Assembly: GCA_003255065.1 (NCBI GenBank)
Contig: QAOA01000553.1
Coordinates: 109,532-173,531, forward strand
Source: Cercis canadensis
Taxonomy: Eukaryota > Streptophyta > Magnoliopsida > Fabales > Fabaceae
Length of the DNA: 64,000 nt
Direction of reading: 5' to 3'
Below the pieces are notes generated by a model. It was not told the DNA's origin. It worked only from the letters and a program-made list of their open reading frames with translations, and did not search any database. Below, piece by piece: positions 10,844 to 25,243 of the stretch (within the stretch, counting starts at the first letter, position 1; every line of letters begins with the position of its first letter). A program made the translations under genes and the position numbers.

Positions 10844-12187
10844 GCTTATAATTTTGGAGATATATGAGATCTGTTTAATTGGTTACATGTGTTGGAGTTA
10901 ATTGGATCCTTGGTTACCGGAAGGTATTTAAATTATTGATGACGGCGAATCCACTGTTTGAAACTTTGAATGGCAGTCTACGTCAATTCACATCGACCAA
11001 ATTTATGCTACTACGCGAGTGCCTTTTTTGGTCATGCACTTTAGCTTTTGATTTAAGGTTGTCGCTATTAGCCTTCTTTTCTAAAAGGGTTAACAAAAGG
11101 TTGGAATCAAAGCAATTATGCAAGTAATTATATTTAATCTTCACCTTTTAGTGGTAAGACCAAGCAATTTCGAATATGGTGGAAATGAACTTAAACTAAA
11201 TTTCGGTGTTCTTGATTTAAGTCCTCTCCTGTATTTTTTATTTTTTTGCCGATTTAATTCCAACTACCAACCACCAGGGGCCAATAATGCGCAACGTGTT
11301 TTAGATGGGCTAGGAGCAAAGAACAAAATTTCGTTTTGGTAGCGTCTTGGTCACTTTGAAATTTTTTTTTAAAAGAAACGTTTCAAAAAAATTTAAATAA
11401 TATTTTTTTTAATTTTAAAAAATTGTAACATAATAATAATAATAATAGAAATATATAAAATTAGATAATATAATATTAAATAACTATATTTTTAATCAAA
11501 TAATATTGATATAATTAATACCTATAAATTTTGATAATATTTGACATATATAAAACTTTATGTAAATTACATATTATACTTTAAAATTAAAAATAATTTT
11601 ATTTATAAAGTCAAAAAAATTTATTTCAATTAAACTATAATAGTCTAGCCCAACAATTTTATAAATCACCACTAAAAAATAAAGTCTTTATATAATAATA
11701 ATAGAAATAAAAAATCAAAAGCTATATTCATAATAAAATATCTATACATAATAATAATAATAAATAAATACCACTGCTTGGAAACCATGTGCTGTTGCTG
11801 GTTTTCTGTTTTTTTTTTTTTTTTTCAAATTCTTTGACTTATTGAGTCCACACAAGACGCACAGTACTCCACGCCACACTTGATCAAAGCCAAAGGCAAG
11901 AATGCCAAGAAGAGGTATTAGGCGTAGAGCATGGGAGAACCAGAAATCAGTAGCCAGAGCAATACGAGAGAGAGAGACTAACCTTCGGGGGAAGACAGCT
12001 TCTAGACTTTGGCTACTGAAGGGGCAACTTGAATTCTTCTTTGTTTTCACACCAACACATACATAGTTCTTCAAGCTCAAGTTGAAGATTGGTAGTTGAG
12101 AAATGATTTTGCAGATTAAGGTTGTTTCTTTACTAGTTTTTGAATTTTTCTTTCTCTGCTCAATATTTTCAATGTTCACGTTGGTAC
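10844..12187. other. intergenic upstream of gene C
   Basis: Contains the promoter side of gene C (from 10844). A very AT-rich tract lies at about 11,350-11,760. A minus-strand frame at 11,742-12,179 ends against the neighbouring transposon and has no recognisable domain. No RNA gene recognised. Confidence 0.4.
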
Positions 12188-14672
12188 TGATAAGGGTGTA
12201 ATCGGTTCAGTTTTGGTTTGGTTCAGTTTTTGGAATTTTTTCAGCTAAACTGAGTCAAACCGAACTGGTTCGGTTTGGCTGGTTTTCTCGGTTTTCCTGC
12301 TGCTGTAGCTTAGAAACATTCAAGCAGAAAATAGCAGAAAATCAATTTTAAGAAGAGTACTATGTGATGGAAAACTTTAAAGTAGCAGAAATTAATCAGA
12401 AATCAAGTTCTCAGCATAAATTCTTGCTCTATTCAACAAACAACTGTCATAGAACATTGTCAAGCATTAAATATACCCAGGTGGAATTGGGTTCCTTTAC
12501 AAACCACCACAACAAAATAACAGCCAAATATCAGACATCCCAATGTTCAATGACCAACAAAACAATTGCTAAATACTTGCAAGTTTGCAACAAAAACTTT
12601 CAAACTTATCAAACAGGCAAATCAGCTAAAAAAAACAACAGAAATACAAGCACAGAAAATCCAATCAGCAGCAGCCAGCAGCTCACTAGTAAAGTAGTAA
12701 TCTAGTATCAGACCCTTTAATTCTTTCCTTCCAATCCCAAACCGATTGCTACTGCAAAAACCAATATCCCTTTATCAGCATCACAGGGATAAACATTAAA
12801 TTGTACCGTACCAATATCCAATAATGAAAAAATAGATCACTGCTACAAACCTAGTCATTTTTCTGGTATTTGTCCAATCTACATATGAAATTCACTCCTA
12901 CATTTTAGAAGCTCTAAACCAGACGAGAACATTATCTAGCAACCAAGTCATACTTTGGAGTACTCCATTCTGCCATTTTGGACTGATGCAATCAAGTTCT
13001 CCAGAACAAGCAAAGCAAAGATTATAATATCACAATTTGTTGAACTAAAATCAATTAATGATAAGTGTAAACACCATAAGGAGCCTAAATAATCATTACA
13101 TTGAAAGAAAATCCAATTATATATAGAATTGGAAGGGCGTACAATTCCCATTACCAAGAAAAGCTGGACAAAATAAACTCATGCTGAAAATTGGTATCTC
13201 ATATATTTCAAACATCTCAAAAATATGCTTGCATTAAAAATTGGGGCACAAAACCCATTCTGCCATTTTGTACAACATCTCAAAATCCAGCACTCTGTAT
13301 CAACTCAGAGACCCCAAGCACAGGATTTCAACAATTTCAGGAATGTAAAATTCAATTTCACAACCCAGCATTCACATCACTGATTCAACCACAAACTCAA
13401 TGATGTAAACCCATCAGACTTTTGGAACCAAAACCAGCAAACCCAATTAAGTTAGAACCATCACCCATGGGTGACAAGCCCAAAATTTCATCAAAACTAG
13501 TATACATAACAGATTAGGTACCAAAACAAAACAAAAAAACCAAGACCCTAAGTCTGAACTATGCATTTTACCCAAAATTCATCACAGGAAAACGATTCAG
13601 TGAAACTCAAATTCTAAATCAAAACAAAATATAATGGACTGTTCTAGATCCGAGTTAGAAGGGCTACCTATTTTGGAAATCAAGGAAACTAACCAATTTC
13701 CACAAAATATTAGAACCAGACCAATATCAGAATTAATCCTCGCCTTGCAATCGGAGATTAGACGCCAAAAATAACAAAATATCAATCTGGTTTAAACCTC
13801 AACCTTAATACCTTTATGGAAATTAGAGTGTGCAGAAGCTTCATAAGTAGTGTCACAGAGACTGATAACTAGAGACACACAATAAAATGCAGTCTCTCAA
13901 TTCCATTAAACATATTATGATCGTCTTATAGCAGCTTCAATTAACACAAGGAGCGCATGAATTATCCCAATGATAACACCCAGCAGGCACATACACAATT
14001 TCAAAGCACCAAGAAAGCAAACTACAGTCAAATAAATTTAAAAACCAAGAAAGCAACAAAAACTTTAAGTCACTATTACTCAAAAGAGAGGCTATAAGGA
14101 AACCTTTCAACTATAACGCAAACTATAAAGCAAACTACAGTCAAATTCCAGTAAAGAAGCCTTTCAACTATAAACACATAAACACATAAATTTTATCAGA
14201 AAGGGAGAAGCATAACTCACCAACTTTCAAGAGAGCGAGACAGCAACGGCGAAGAGAGGAGACCGAGACCGAGACACCGGCGACACAGCAGAGCCCGAGA
14301 AGAGAGGAGACTGTTCTGTAGATGTGATGACTTACGGATTTCACTTTCAGCAAGGGATTTGAGAAGGGAATGAAGGAGAGTTAGGGATTTCAGAGTCAGA
14401 GAAGGTGAAAGAGTTAGGGATTTTGTGATTTCTGAAGTGAGGGTGAGGGAGTCGAATGTCGAAGTAGACCAAGGGATTTCAGAACATAAAGGCTATATTT
14501 ATCAAAACGATGTAGTTTTGCTATACTCGGTTCGGTTCGGTTCGGTTTATTACCAGTTTTTATTCATTGAAACCGAAAACCGGACCGCCTCTCTCGGTTA
14601 GACTCGATTTACCCCCGGTTCGGTCCGGTCTTGTCGGTTTGGCCGGTTTTCTCGGTTTAACTTACACCCCTA
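12188..14672. mobile_element. hAT-like non-autonomous element, about 2.5 kb
   Basis: Ends are imperfect inverted repeats: AAGGGTGTAATCGG on the left and the complement of AGGGGTGTAAGTTAAACCG on the right, each followed by GGTTCGG-type subterminal repeats (strong at 14,525-14,660). A direct TTGGTAC flanks it (12,181-12,187 and 14,673-14,679), one base short of the 8 expected for hAT, so the target duplication is approximate. No transposase domain is visible. On the minus strand about 14,215-14,470 is CT-rich, like a 5' untranslated exon, and ends at a good donor (GTTG then GTGAGT). This suggests a deletion derivative that kept a promoter and first exon. The middle (12.4-14.1 kb) is featureless. 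Confidence 0.6.
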
Positions 14673-14679
14673 TTGGTAC

Positions 14680-16321
14680 ATGATTCAACGCTTTGGTGAA
14701 AACTTTGCAATTTTTCGTTGTTTCGTTCAAAACTCACCAATCGAATCTTTTATGTTTTGATAGAAATTGTAGAATTTCGTTTTTAGATTGGCGTTTCATG
14801 TCGTTTGGGAACAAAACTAAAATATTTTGTGCGCTTCATCCGAAACAACACAAAATTTAATTCCTCGGCTATGAGAGTTCTGATTCATTGGACGGGAGGA
14901 TAGTACATTTTGTTACTTTGTTTTTTTTTTAAGACGTTTGATAGACGTATTCTTTTTAATTTTTGGGAATCTCAATTAAGAAAATTAATATTCTTATGTT
15001 TGGTATAAGGTTTCAAAAAAATATTCACAGAAAAATAAAATTTTTGAGAATAATTTTGGGATAAATTTTCTACCAAAACTTTCTCAAAGCGATGAGAATC
15101 TTAGATTTTCATGACCATGAAAAAATTGTTTAGACGTAAAAAGATAAATATATCATTCATTAATAGCATAATCATAATAATGTCAGATAAAAGAAAAAGA
15201 TAAATAAGACAAAATTAAATGGAAAGCATAAAAAAAATTAAAAATTGCAAAGCATAGAAAAATGTAACAAAGACATCATTTCTAAAAATAAATATTAATT
15301 AATTATATGAAGTAATTTTATTCTTTTTTTTTACTTAAAATAAATAAAGGGTATTTTTCAAAAAAATGTTAAGATTTCTAAAATAATTGTATTAGAAAAT
15401 GTGAGGATAGAAGATTTCAAGGAAATATTTTCTAACATTCCTATGAATATTTAAGATTTATCAAATGTATTTGTAACATTCTCGATAATCATAATTTCTA
15501 GGAACGAAAAAAGAATTCATATGTACCAACGAATGTTGGCCTGAGTGGAAGGGGCTTTGGTCACTTAAGCAAATGGTCTTGAATTCGAGCTCTTGTGGAT
15601 GCACCAAACTTTCTTAGGAGAGGTCCCTACTTTAGTGCTCGATAATACGTCAGAGGATTAGTCCCAAACAAAGCCTGAAGATACCTTAGAGAAAAAAGAA
15701 AAGGAATCAATTTGTTAAATGCCCCTTAGTTCAATATTTTTTGCACATTTTCAGTAATTGGTAGATTAACTTCTGATTGTTCTCAGAGATGAAGCGTTTT
15801 TCTCCCATTGAATGACCAAATTGCAATACAGAATTAGGACAGAAATAGTACTCATGGCCAAAGAAAATCCAAAACACCAAAACTTTAGAACATTAGACAC
15901 TTGGTTTCTTTCCTCTTAATCTTTCTAACATCAACGAGTTTGCATCATAGAAAGCAAGCCCTAATCCTTCACTAAAATTTCCAAATTCTATCTCTTCCCT
16001 CTCTAGATGGCCCCAAAAACTACAAGCTATTTGCTCTGCTCAAAACCTTTCGCTTTTCTTTGTTTCTTTCCAAATTTCCAAATTCCAAAAGGCCAAGCTC
16101 AATTAAAGTGGGTCGGGTTTAACAAGTTGTTACTAAATGAACAAAAATTTATAATCTCTCTAGAACAACCACTACAAAAGAATAAGAATAAAAGAAAAAC
16201 TCCACATAAAAAAAAAAAAAAAAANAAAAAAAAAAAAAAAAAAAAAAGAATAACTGCATCTGATTTCACAGATATGTGCATCTCCAAGTGCCAAAGACAT
16301 GTAACCGCACTAAAAGCAACT
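14680..16321. other. intergenic between hAT-like element and CRK D
   Basis: AT-rich with no convincing gene. Holds a SINE candidate (listed) and a long A-rich run at about 16,206-16,247 broken by a single N at 16,225. The frames crossing that run are low-complexity lysine or phenylalanine tracts and are not genes. Confidence 0.45.
15530..15712 (+). repeat. tRNA-derived SINE
   Basis: An A-box-like segment (TTGGCCTGAGTGGAAGGGGC) is followed about 40 bases later by a B-box-like segment (GGTCTTGAATTCGAGCTC), then a tRNA-unrelated body ending in GATACCTTAGAG and an A-rich tail. This order and the tail match plant SINEs. I could not define target duplications. Confidence 0.5.
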
Positions 16322-19520
<3,199 letters not shown>

Positions 19521-19625
19521 TGCGTTTTAGCTCAAAGGATAGGACAATAAGTGGTAGCATGCATATATACAGCAATAGAGACAGTGTGTGAATTTCTCGA
19601 GATTTCTCGACTAATATTCAGGTAT

Positions 19626-20067
19626 AAGTCAAATAGTCAATAAAGAGCCAATCTCTTGCTTTAGAAAATGGAAAATGATAATTTTATATTATTACTTTAG
19701 TTAAATGTTTAGTTAAGATTTGAAAAAAAAATATTTCTGTGGGTCAGTCAGTATTGACTTTATTAAATAATAAAGAATTTTAATAATTTAGTCTTTATTC
19801 TTTTATATAATAAAAAATTATAACTTTAATTACTAAATTTAAATTAATATTTGTATTAAAGATAGATATATAAATAAAGTAGTGTAAGAGTATCACTATA
19901 CTTTAAAAAACGGTAAATCGACATGCAAATAATCGATTAGATTAGATCAGGGAACATGGTGCATGCATCTTCTTCATTTTTCTTTGGTTAATTAAGTAAA
20001 AGACAACAGAGAAAAAAACAAAAAAGTCAAAGACAAATCTCAAAGTCAAAGACCACATATTGTCAAA
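19626..20067 (-). promoter_or_regulatory. W-box-rich upstream region of CRK D
   Basis: Five copies of the W-box core TTGAC (seen as GTCAA on the plus strand) start at 19,628, 19,636, 20,026, 20,045 and 20,062, in two clusters 110-550 bp upstream of the CRK D start codon. WRKY factors bind TTGAC cores, and CRK promoters are known to be W-box rich and pathogen-inducible. The link to this gene is inference from position and clustering; the core is short and occurs by chance. Confidence 0.45.
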
Positions 20068-20145
20068 TCTTTGTGCTCCAACTCTGGCCTACTTTCCATA
20101 TAAAAGCTAGCTTTAATGCATGCACGCGAATTTGAGAAAAGACTG

Positions 20146-20520
20146 AAAATAACAAGCATTCATCGTACCAAACGAAAGTCATTTTCTCACTGGTAAGCCT
20201 TTGGGTGACTTTGATTTATGGCTTTAAAGAGAGAATATATAGTGCTGGAAAGCTTACAAGTGCAAAACATTCTAAGACTTGTACAATTTGATCACTCCCC
20301 CTTCTTCTACTTTAACTACGTCTATGCTCAAGAGGCAACTGTAACAGCAAATTTTTCTCACAACATTAACTGTTGGTCGAGAAACTCCTTTCAGAGACGG
20401 CACTTTTTGGGCAGGGAAAAGTCCCAGCAAAATTTTTTCACCCTATTTCATAGAAAATAACATGAAATATCTTGTATCGCATCAAGCAGACACCTATTGC
20501 AGTGTTTGCTAGATAGATGA
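20146..20520 (-). pseudogene. relics of a DUF26 ectodomain exon
   Basis: On the minus strand about 20,150-20,215 reads VTQRLTSEKMTFVWYDECLL, matching the DUF26 block VTQ..AS..ICPLAKEAVIWYDECLL, and about 20,465-20,490 reads CNRCLLDAIQDIS, matching the second-domain CxxC block. The two fragments are in the wrong order for a simple exon, so the ectodomain has been rearranged as well as mutated. No kinase exons remain nearby. A dead CRK between D and E is the simplest reading. Confidence 0.45.
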
Positions 20521-20882
20521 GGCATGCATGATGACTGCATTTGAGTCTTATTACAAATTTCTTAGAACCTGTATGTTCAGAAATCACTGCCTTAAGGTAT
20601 TCAGTGTTTCAGTTTGATGTGTGCACTTGAATTATACTATAAATTGTCTTTCATTAATTGAAGCAGTTAGGATCATCAGAGGATCTGAATTATATGGTAG
20701 AAAAAGAAAATGACAAAAAAAAAGAAAACGCATTCCTTTCATGTCTCTCAAAGTCATGAATAGTTCATTATGAATATTTCATTCGAGAAATAAATAAATA
20801 TAAAAATAGATAACGATTCCTAAAAAAAAAAAAAATACCAAAACTTAAAACGATAAATTTAAAAACAATAATTAACCTCATA

Positions 20883-23800
20883 TCATCGAGGAAAAAATGT
20901 AGTCGTGGACATCTCATTGATAGAGGATATGGAATTGTTATTTGATGGACCTGAACCCGATTCTACTGCAACCATGTTTGGCTCCACTCTATCGTGCATG
21001 AAAAATGGCGGTTCATTAGGAAATGGCAATTCCAGTGAAAGATTAGTCAGATATGAAAGAACCCTTGCCATTAGAGGCCTATCATCTGGATTTTCTTGAA
21101 CGCATAATAAGCCAATCTGGATGCACTTGATGACTTCGAGTTCAAAATAAGATTCCTTTAGATTTGAATCCTAAATTTCTAATGGCGTATTATCATTCCA
21201 CTGTTTCCAAGCCTGCAAAACCATTGGTCAAATTAAATATTTAGTTTATTGTCTACTAGCGAAAAATTATATATATTTACTTTATTCTCATACTTTACTA
21301 TCCATCAGTTTTGCTCTACAATAGAGAGGATGCATGTTATGAGCAATTACATTTACAGGAAATATATATATATATATACTACTCAGAATGCAGTACTCAC
21401 ATAAGTCAAGAGGCCATCAACATGATGCAATCCATAAGAATTAGCATTCCTCTTTTCATTGATAATCTCAAGAATGATGACTCAAAACTAAAAACATATG
21501 ATTTTTCAGAAAATTGCCCCAACATTGCATATTCTGGAGACATATAACCAGTGTATAAAAAATAAAATAAACATTGAAACTATGCCACAAATTAAAAAAA
21601 ATATAGAAAAAAATGTTATGGACATTTAAACTAAAACATAGTAATCTTTCTCTCTATATATGAAAGATATTCATATAGTAAACCCCAACCTCTCAAATCT
21701 CAACAATATTTGGATAAAGCAAGACAAAATGATGAAGTGGGAGAGGAAGGGGCAGGGAATGAGCCAAGAGTATATACTTACTATGTGCCAACTATTCTAT
21801 TTGTCCTTCTTGGCTCTTGATCTATAGAAACCGTTCTTCCCAGACCAAAATCAGATATCTTTGGATTTATGTTGTTGTCCAACAGAATATTATTAGGTTT
21901 TAAATTACGATGTATAATTTTGAGACAAGAATGCTCATGTAAATAATGAATTGCTTGAGCACTCCCTGCTATTATTTTATATCGCTCAGTCCAATTTAAT
22001 AGTCTATGCTTTCGAGAATCTACAAATTTTTCACCAGCAACCAAGTTAGAAAAATAATTGAATCTTCTTCTAATCAAATATCATTGAATCAAATAAAAAG
22101 AATATATAGAAGGGATGCATCTTTAAGTTAAGGTTAAGTGCCAAACCAAATAGAAAGTAATCAAGACTCTTGTTGGGCAGGAATTCATAAATAAGTAATT
22201 TCTCTTGCTCTTGCAGGCAAAATCCTATTAATGCCACTAGATTTCTGTGCTGAAGTTTGGCTATCAGTAGAACCTCATTTTTAAATTCTGCTACACCTTG
22301 CCCAGAATTTCTTGAAAGTCTTTTTATAGCTATTTCCCGTCCATCAGACAGAATACCCTGAAAATGTAACCTGTAGGTTAACAATGGAAAAGTAATCATA
22401 TGAAGATTATAATTTTCACTCATTTTTCACCTTGTAAACTTCTCCAAATCCACCTTTGCCTATCCAGTTCTCATATGAAAACTTGTTTGTTGCAACTTCG
22501 ATTGTGGCGAAATCGAATTGCAAGGATTCCAAAGTAGTGCTTTCATCCCCAACTAGACCAAATTACAAACTTCTAAAGTGAGCATCGTAAAAATAACTGT
22601 TTCTGTAAAAAAAAAAAATGAAAGAGAATGTATTGAATTTTCTTTTCTCGCATTACATACAGTTTTCCCTGAGAATAGTCTTATAACTCTTTCTTTTTTT
22701 TTCTCCGTAAGAAATAGCAGCCAAAAATGAAAAGTATTAGCAGAACAACAATTGGGATAGCCACCATGCTAATTGTTCTTCTTCTTGATCCATTTTTTCT
22801 TTCACCTGCATGATCAATCTCATTCGTAAAATCCACATGCCATTAATAGCCAAATATAATAATGTGTCACTCATACTCAGCTGCGCCATAAGTCTAATAT
22901 TCTCATATGTAATTTGTTCTCCAAATGCTACCTTATGGTCTAATAATTTTCCGAATGGTTATTTTATATGGATCATTGATTAATTTGGATGTTAATTAAA
23001 AGGTTGGGGGAAAAAGGAAAGGAAAAGAAAACAAATAAACTAAACCTTGTCAACAGTAAATAATAATCAAATTAGAAGTCAAATATGTAATCAATCACAA
23101 TCACAATCACATAGTTTGATATTTGAAAATGACTTTGCTGAAATGAATAACTTATTTGAGTAGACTTGTAACACAATTTCGGTGTATTGAAGAGGCAAAA
23201 TATATAGTAGAATACATCAGTTTATTTATTTATTTTTTTTCCAACTATTACTTCAATCCCTATTATTAATTTATCAAATATCACAACAAAGAATCATAGA
23301 TAAAATCATTGTAATCTACCAAGAGGAAATAGTGAAATGTAAAGAGTCACTAGTATACATAGTGGGGTTTTAGGTGGAATTCAGTGAGATTTATAGTGTA
23401 ATTTTAGTGTCGTTGCGAAGATCTAAAAAAAACTAAGTTATCAAGTTTGTATCAAAACACACAATTCCTTATAAAATGCAATAATGACATAATGTAATAA
23501 AACATACTAAAAAATAAACTTTAAAAAATTATTTTCTGATTCGTTTTCTTATATCGTATTGTTCTTGCATTTTATAAAAAATTGTGTGTTATAATACATT
23601 CGGAATGCTTTAATTTTTTGAGATCTTTACAATAATATCAAAATCACTTGGTGAGTCTCACTCAAACCGTGCTACCCCTCTTAAGAATAAGTTAGAATAG
23701 GAGTTTACCTCTAGGTCTAGGTCCGGATTCTGCTGTAGTAGGTGGGGTGTGTATAACGGCAAGGTCGGAGTAAAATTTGTACAATTCAAACCTGTAAAAG

Positions 23801-24523
23801 CAGCTAGGATATAGAATTCTTCCCCCAGCTCTTCCTAGACAAAAACAATGGAATGAGTCCGATCATGTCACGAAGACACCTATCGCAGTCTTGGCTTGAC
23901 AAATCCGGTGTGCATTGAGTGAGAACATACAAGGCTTGAAACTCAGACAAATTTGCAGCTTTAGTGGCAAATTTCTTAGTACCTGAAGACTTTGCAGAGT
24001 TGGATGCCTCATCCACCGCTTCATTGAGCGTGTTGGCTAATACCCAACTAAAGGTTTCCTGGTTAGATCTAGATGAGTTAGTGATATTCAGGAGGATAAC
24101 TCTAGGCCATAAGTCCAGCGTGGAGAACAAAGAATGGTTCGAATACCGAACTACGCACTCATTGTTATACCAAATTATGGCCTCTTTCGAGTAGCGACAC
24201 CGTGAAGCTATTTCTTGGGTTACGTTTTTGACGCATCTTTGACACTCCTCCTGGGTCATGTCCCCACGACAAATGAAGAGGCCATAAACAGTGTCGTCTT
24301 TGTTTCGGCCGCCGGCCGTGGTGTTGTAGAATTCGTTGCTGCCGGTGGCGGCAGTGGACAAGTAGGAGAGAAGCGTGTTGAGGTTGGACTCATAGGCGCT
24401 GTTGGGAGTGAAAGTTTTGCTGCTTGAGCAGTTTTGGTAATACTCAAGGTCTGCTTTAGTAATGGCAAAAATAATGAGCAAGCTAAGATGGAAAAAATCG
24501 AATACCAGTTTGCGGGAATACAT
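20883..24523 (-). pseudogene. CRK E: full-length but inactivated CRK
   Basis: All seven exon equivalents remain. DUF26 exon about 23,709-24,523 (ATG at 24,523, signal peptide, CRGDMTQEECQRC, CTPDLSSQDCDRC), TM exon about 22,670-22,806, [10 protein letters not shown] exon 22,433-22,553, AIKRL exon 22,146-22,359, catalytic exon 21,781-22,022, then about 21,400-21,552, and last exon 20,883-21,213. Lesions: a one-base frameshift near 23,845 scrambles the end of DUF26-2; HRD reads HRN, removing the catalytic Asp; a one-base deletion near 21,479 breaks FSFGV; a TAG at 21,171-21,173 interrupts the last exon at the LLDP position. Several independent hits argue for a true pseudogene. Confidence 0.88.
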
Positions 24524-24941
24524 CTTCTTTTGAAGCTTTGGTTATTGATTAAAGTGGTACAATATATATGAAGACACTTAAATCTTTATTCAACAAATTA
24601 ACTACAGGTTTGGTCCAACCAATTTAGAAGATGAAGCTTGCAAGCAACCCCTGTAAGTATAATAATAATAAGAAGAAATACATTTTAATTGGAAAGCATA
24701 TACAACAAAAAAAAAAAATTGAATAAGAAATAGAACGGATCTTTTCAATCTTGAATAAGAAACTATGACTGAAGTTCAAATAACAGATATGTCATCTTAT
24801 ATTTTTTCCAAATAGAGAAACATAAATAATAAGAGAGTGAGCCACATTGACTTTTGGGTGGCACTCTGTTCAAAGTCAGATCAATAAGAAACTAAAAAAA
24901 AAAACCATTTTTCATGTTAAAAAATAGACAAAGCAAAGACA

Positions 24942-25243
24942 CTAAAAATTGAAAAAATGAAATCATGTCATTTCACTTAGTCTTAGTAGAAGCTTCTTCT
25001 TTTTTCTAATATAAAGTGATCTGCTGGATTCAAAGCTTCCAGAGGTATATTCGCTGTAGTTTTACTGAGTGTTATAAAAAAAAAAAGGGAANACACTAAA
25101 AATTGAAAAAATGAAATCATGTCATTTCACTTAGTCTTAGTAGAAGCTTCTTCTTTTTTTTAATATAAAGCATCTGCTGGATTCAAAGCTTCCAGAGGTA
25201 TATTCGCTGTAGTCTTACTGGATGTTATAAAAAAAAGGGAAGA
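24942..25243. repeat. about 150-bp direct duplication joined at a single N
   Basis: 24,942-25,091 and 25,093-25,243 are near-identical (a few substitutions and homopolymer differences), both ending in the same GGGAA. The isolated N at 25,092 lies exactly between them. This fits an unmerged overlap between two contig ends at least as well as a biological tandem duplication. Confidence 0.8.

Noticed and set aside
11742-12179. 145-codon minus-strand frame next to the hAT-like element
   Set aside because: Starts exactly at the element boundary, contains poly-lysine and poly-tyrosine from simple repeats, and shows no domain.
15530-15712. A functional tRNA gene
   Set aside because: A- and B-box-like stretches are present but the cloverleaf cannot be drawn and a non-tRNA body with A-rich tail follows; SINE is a better fit.
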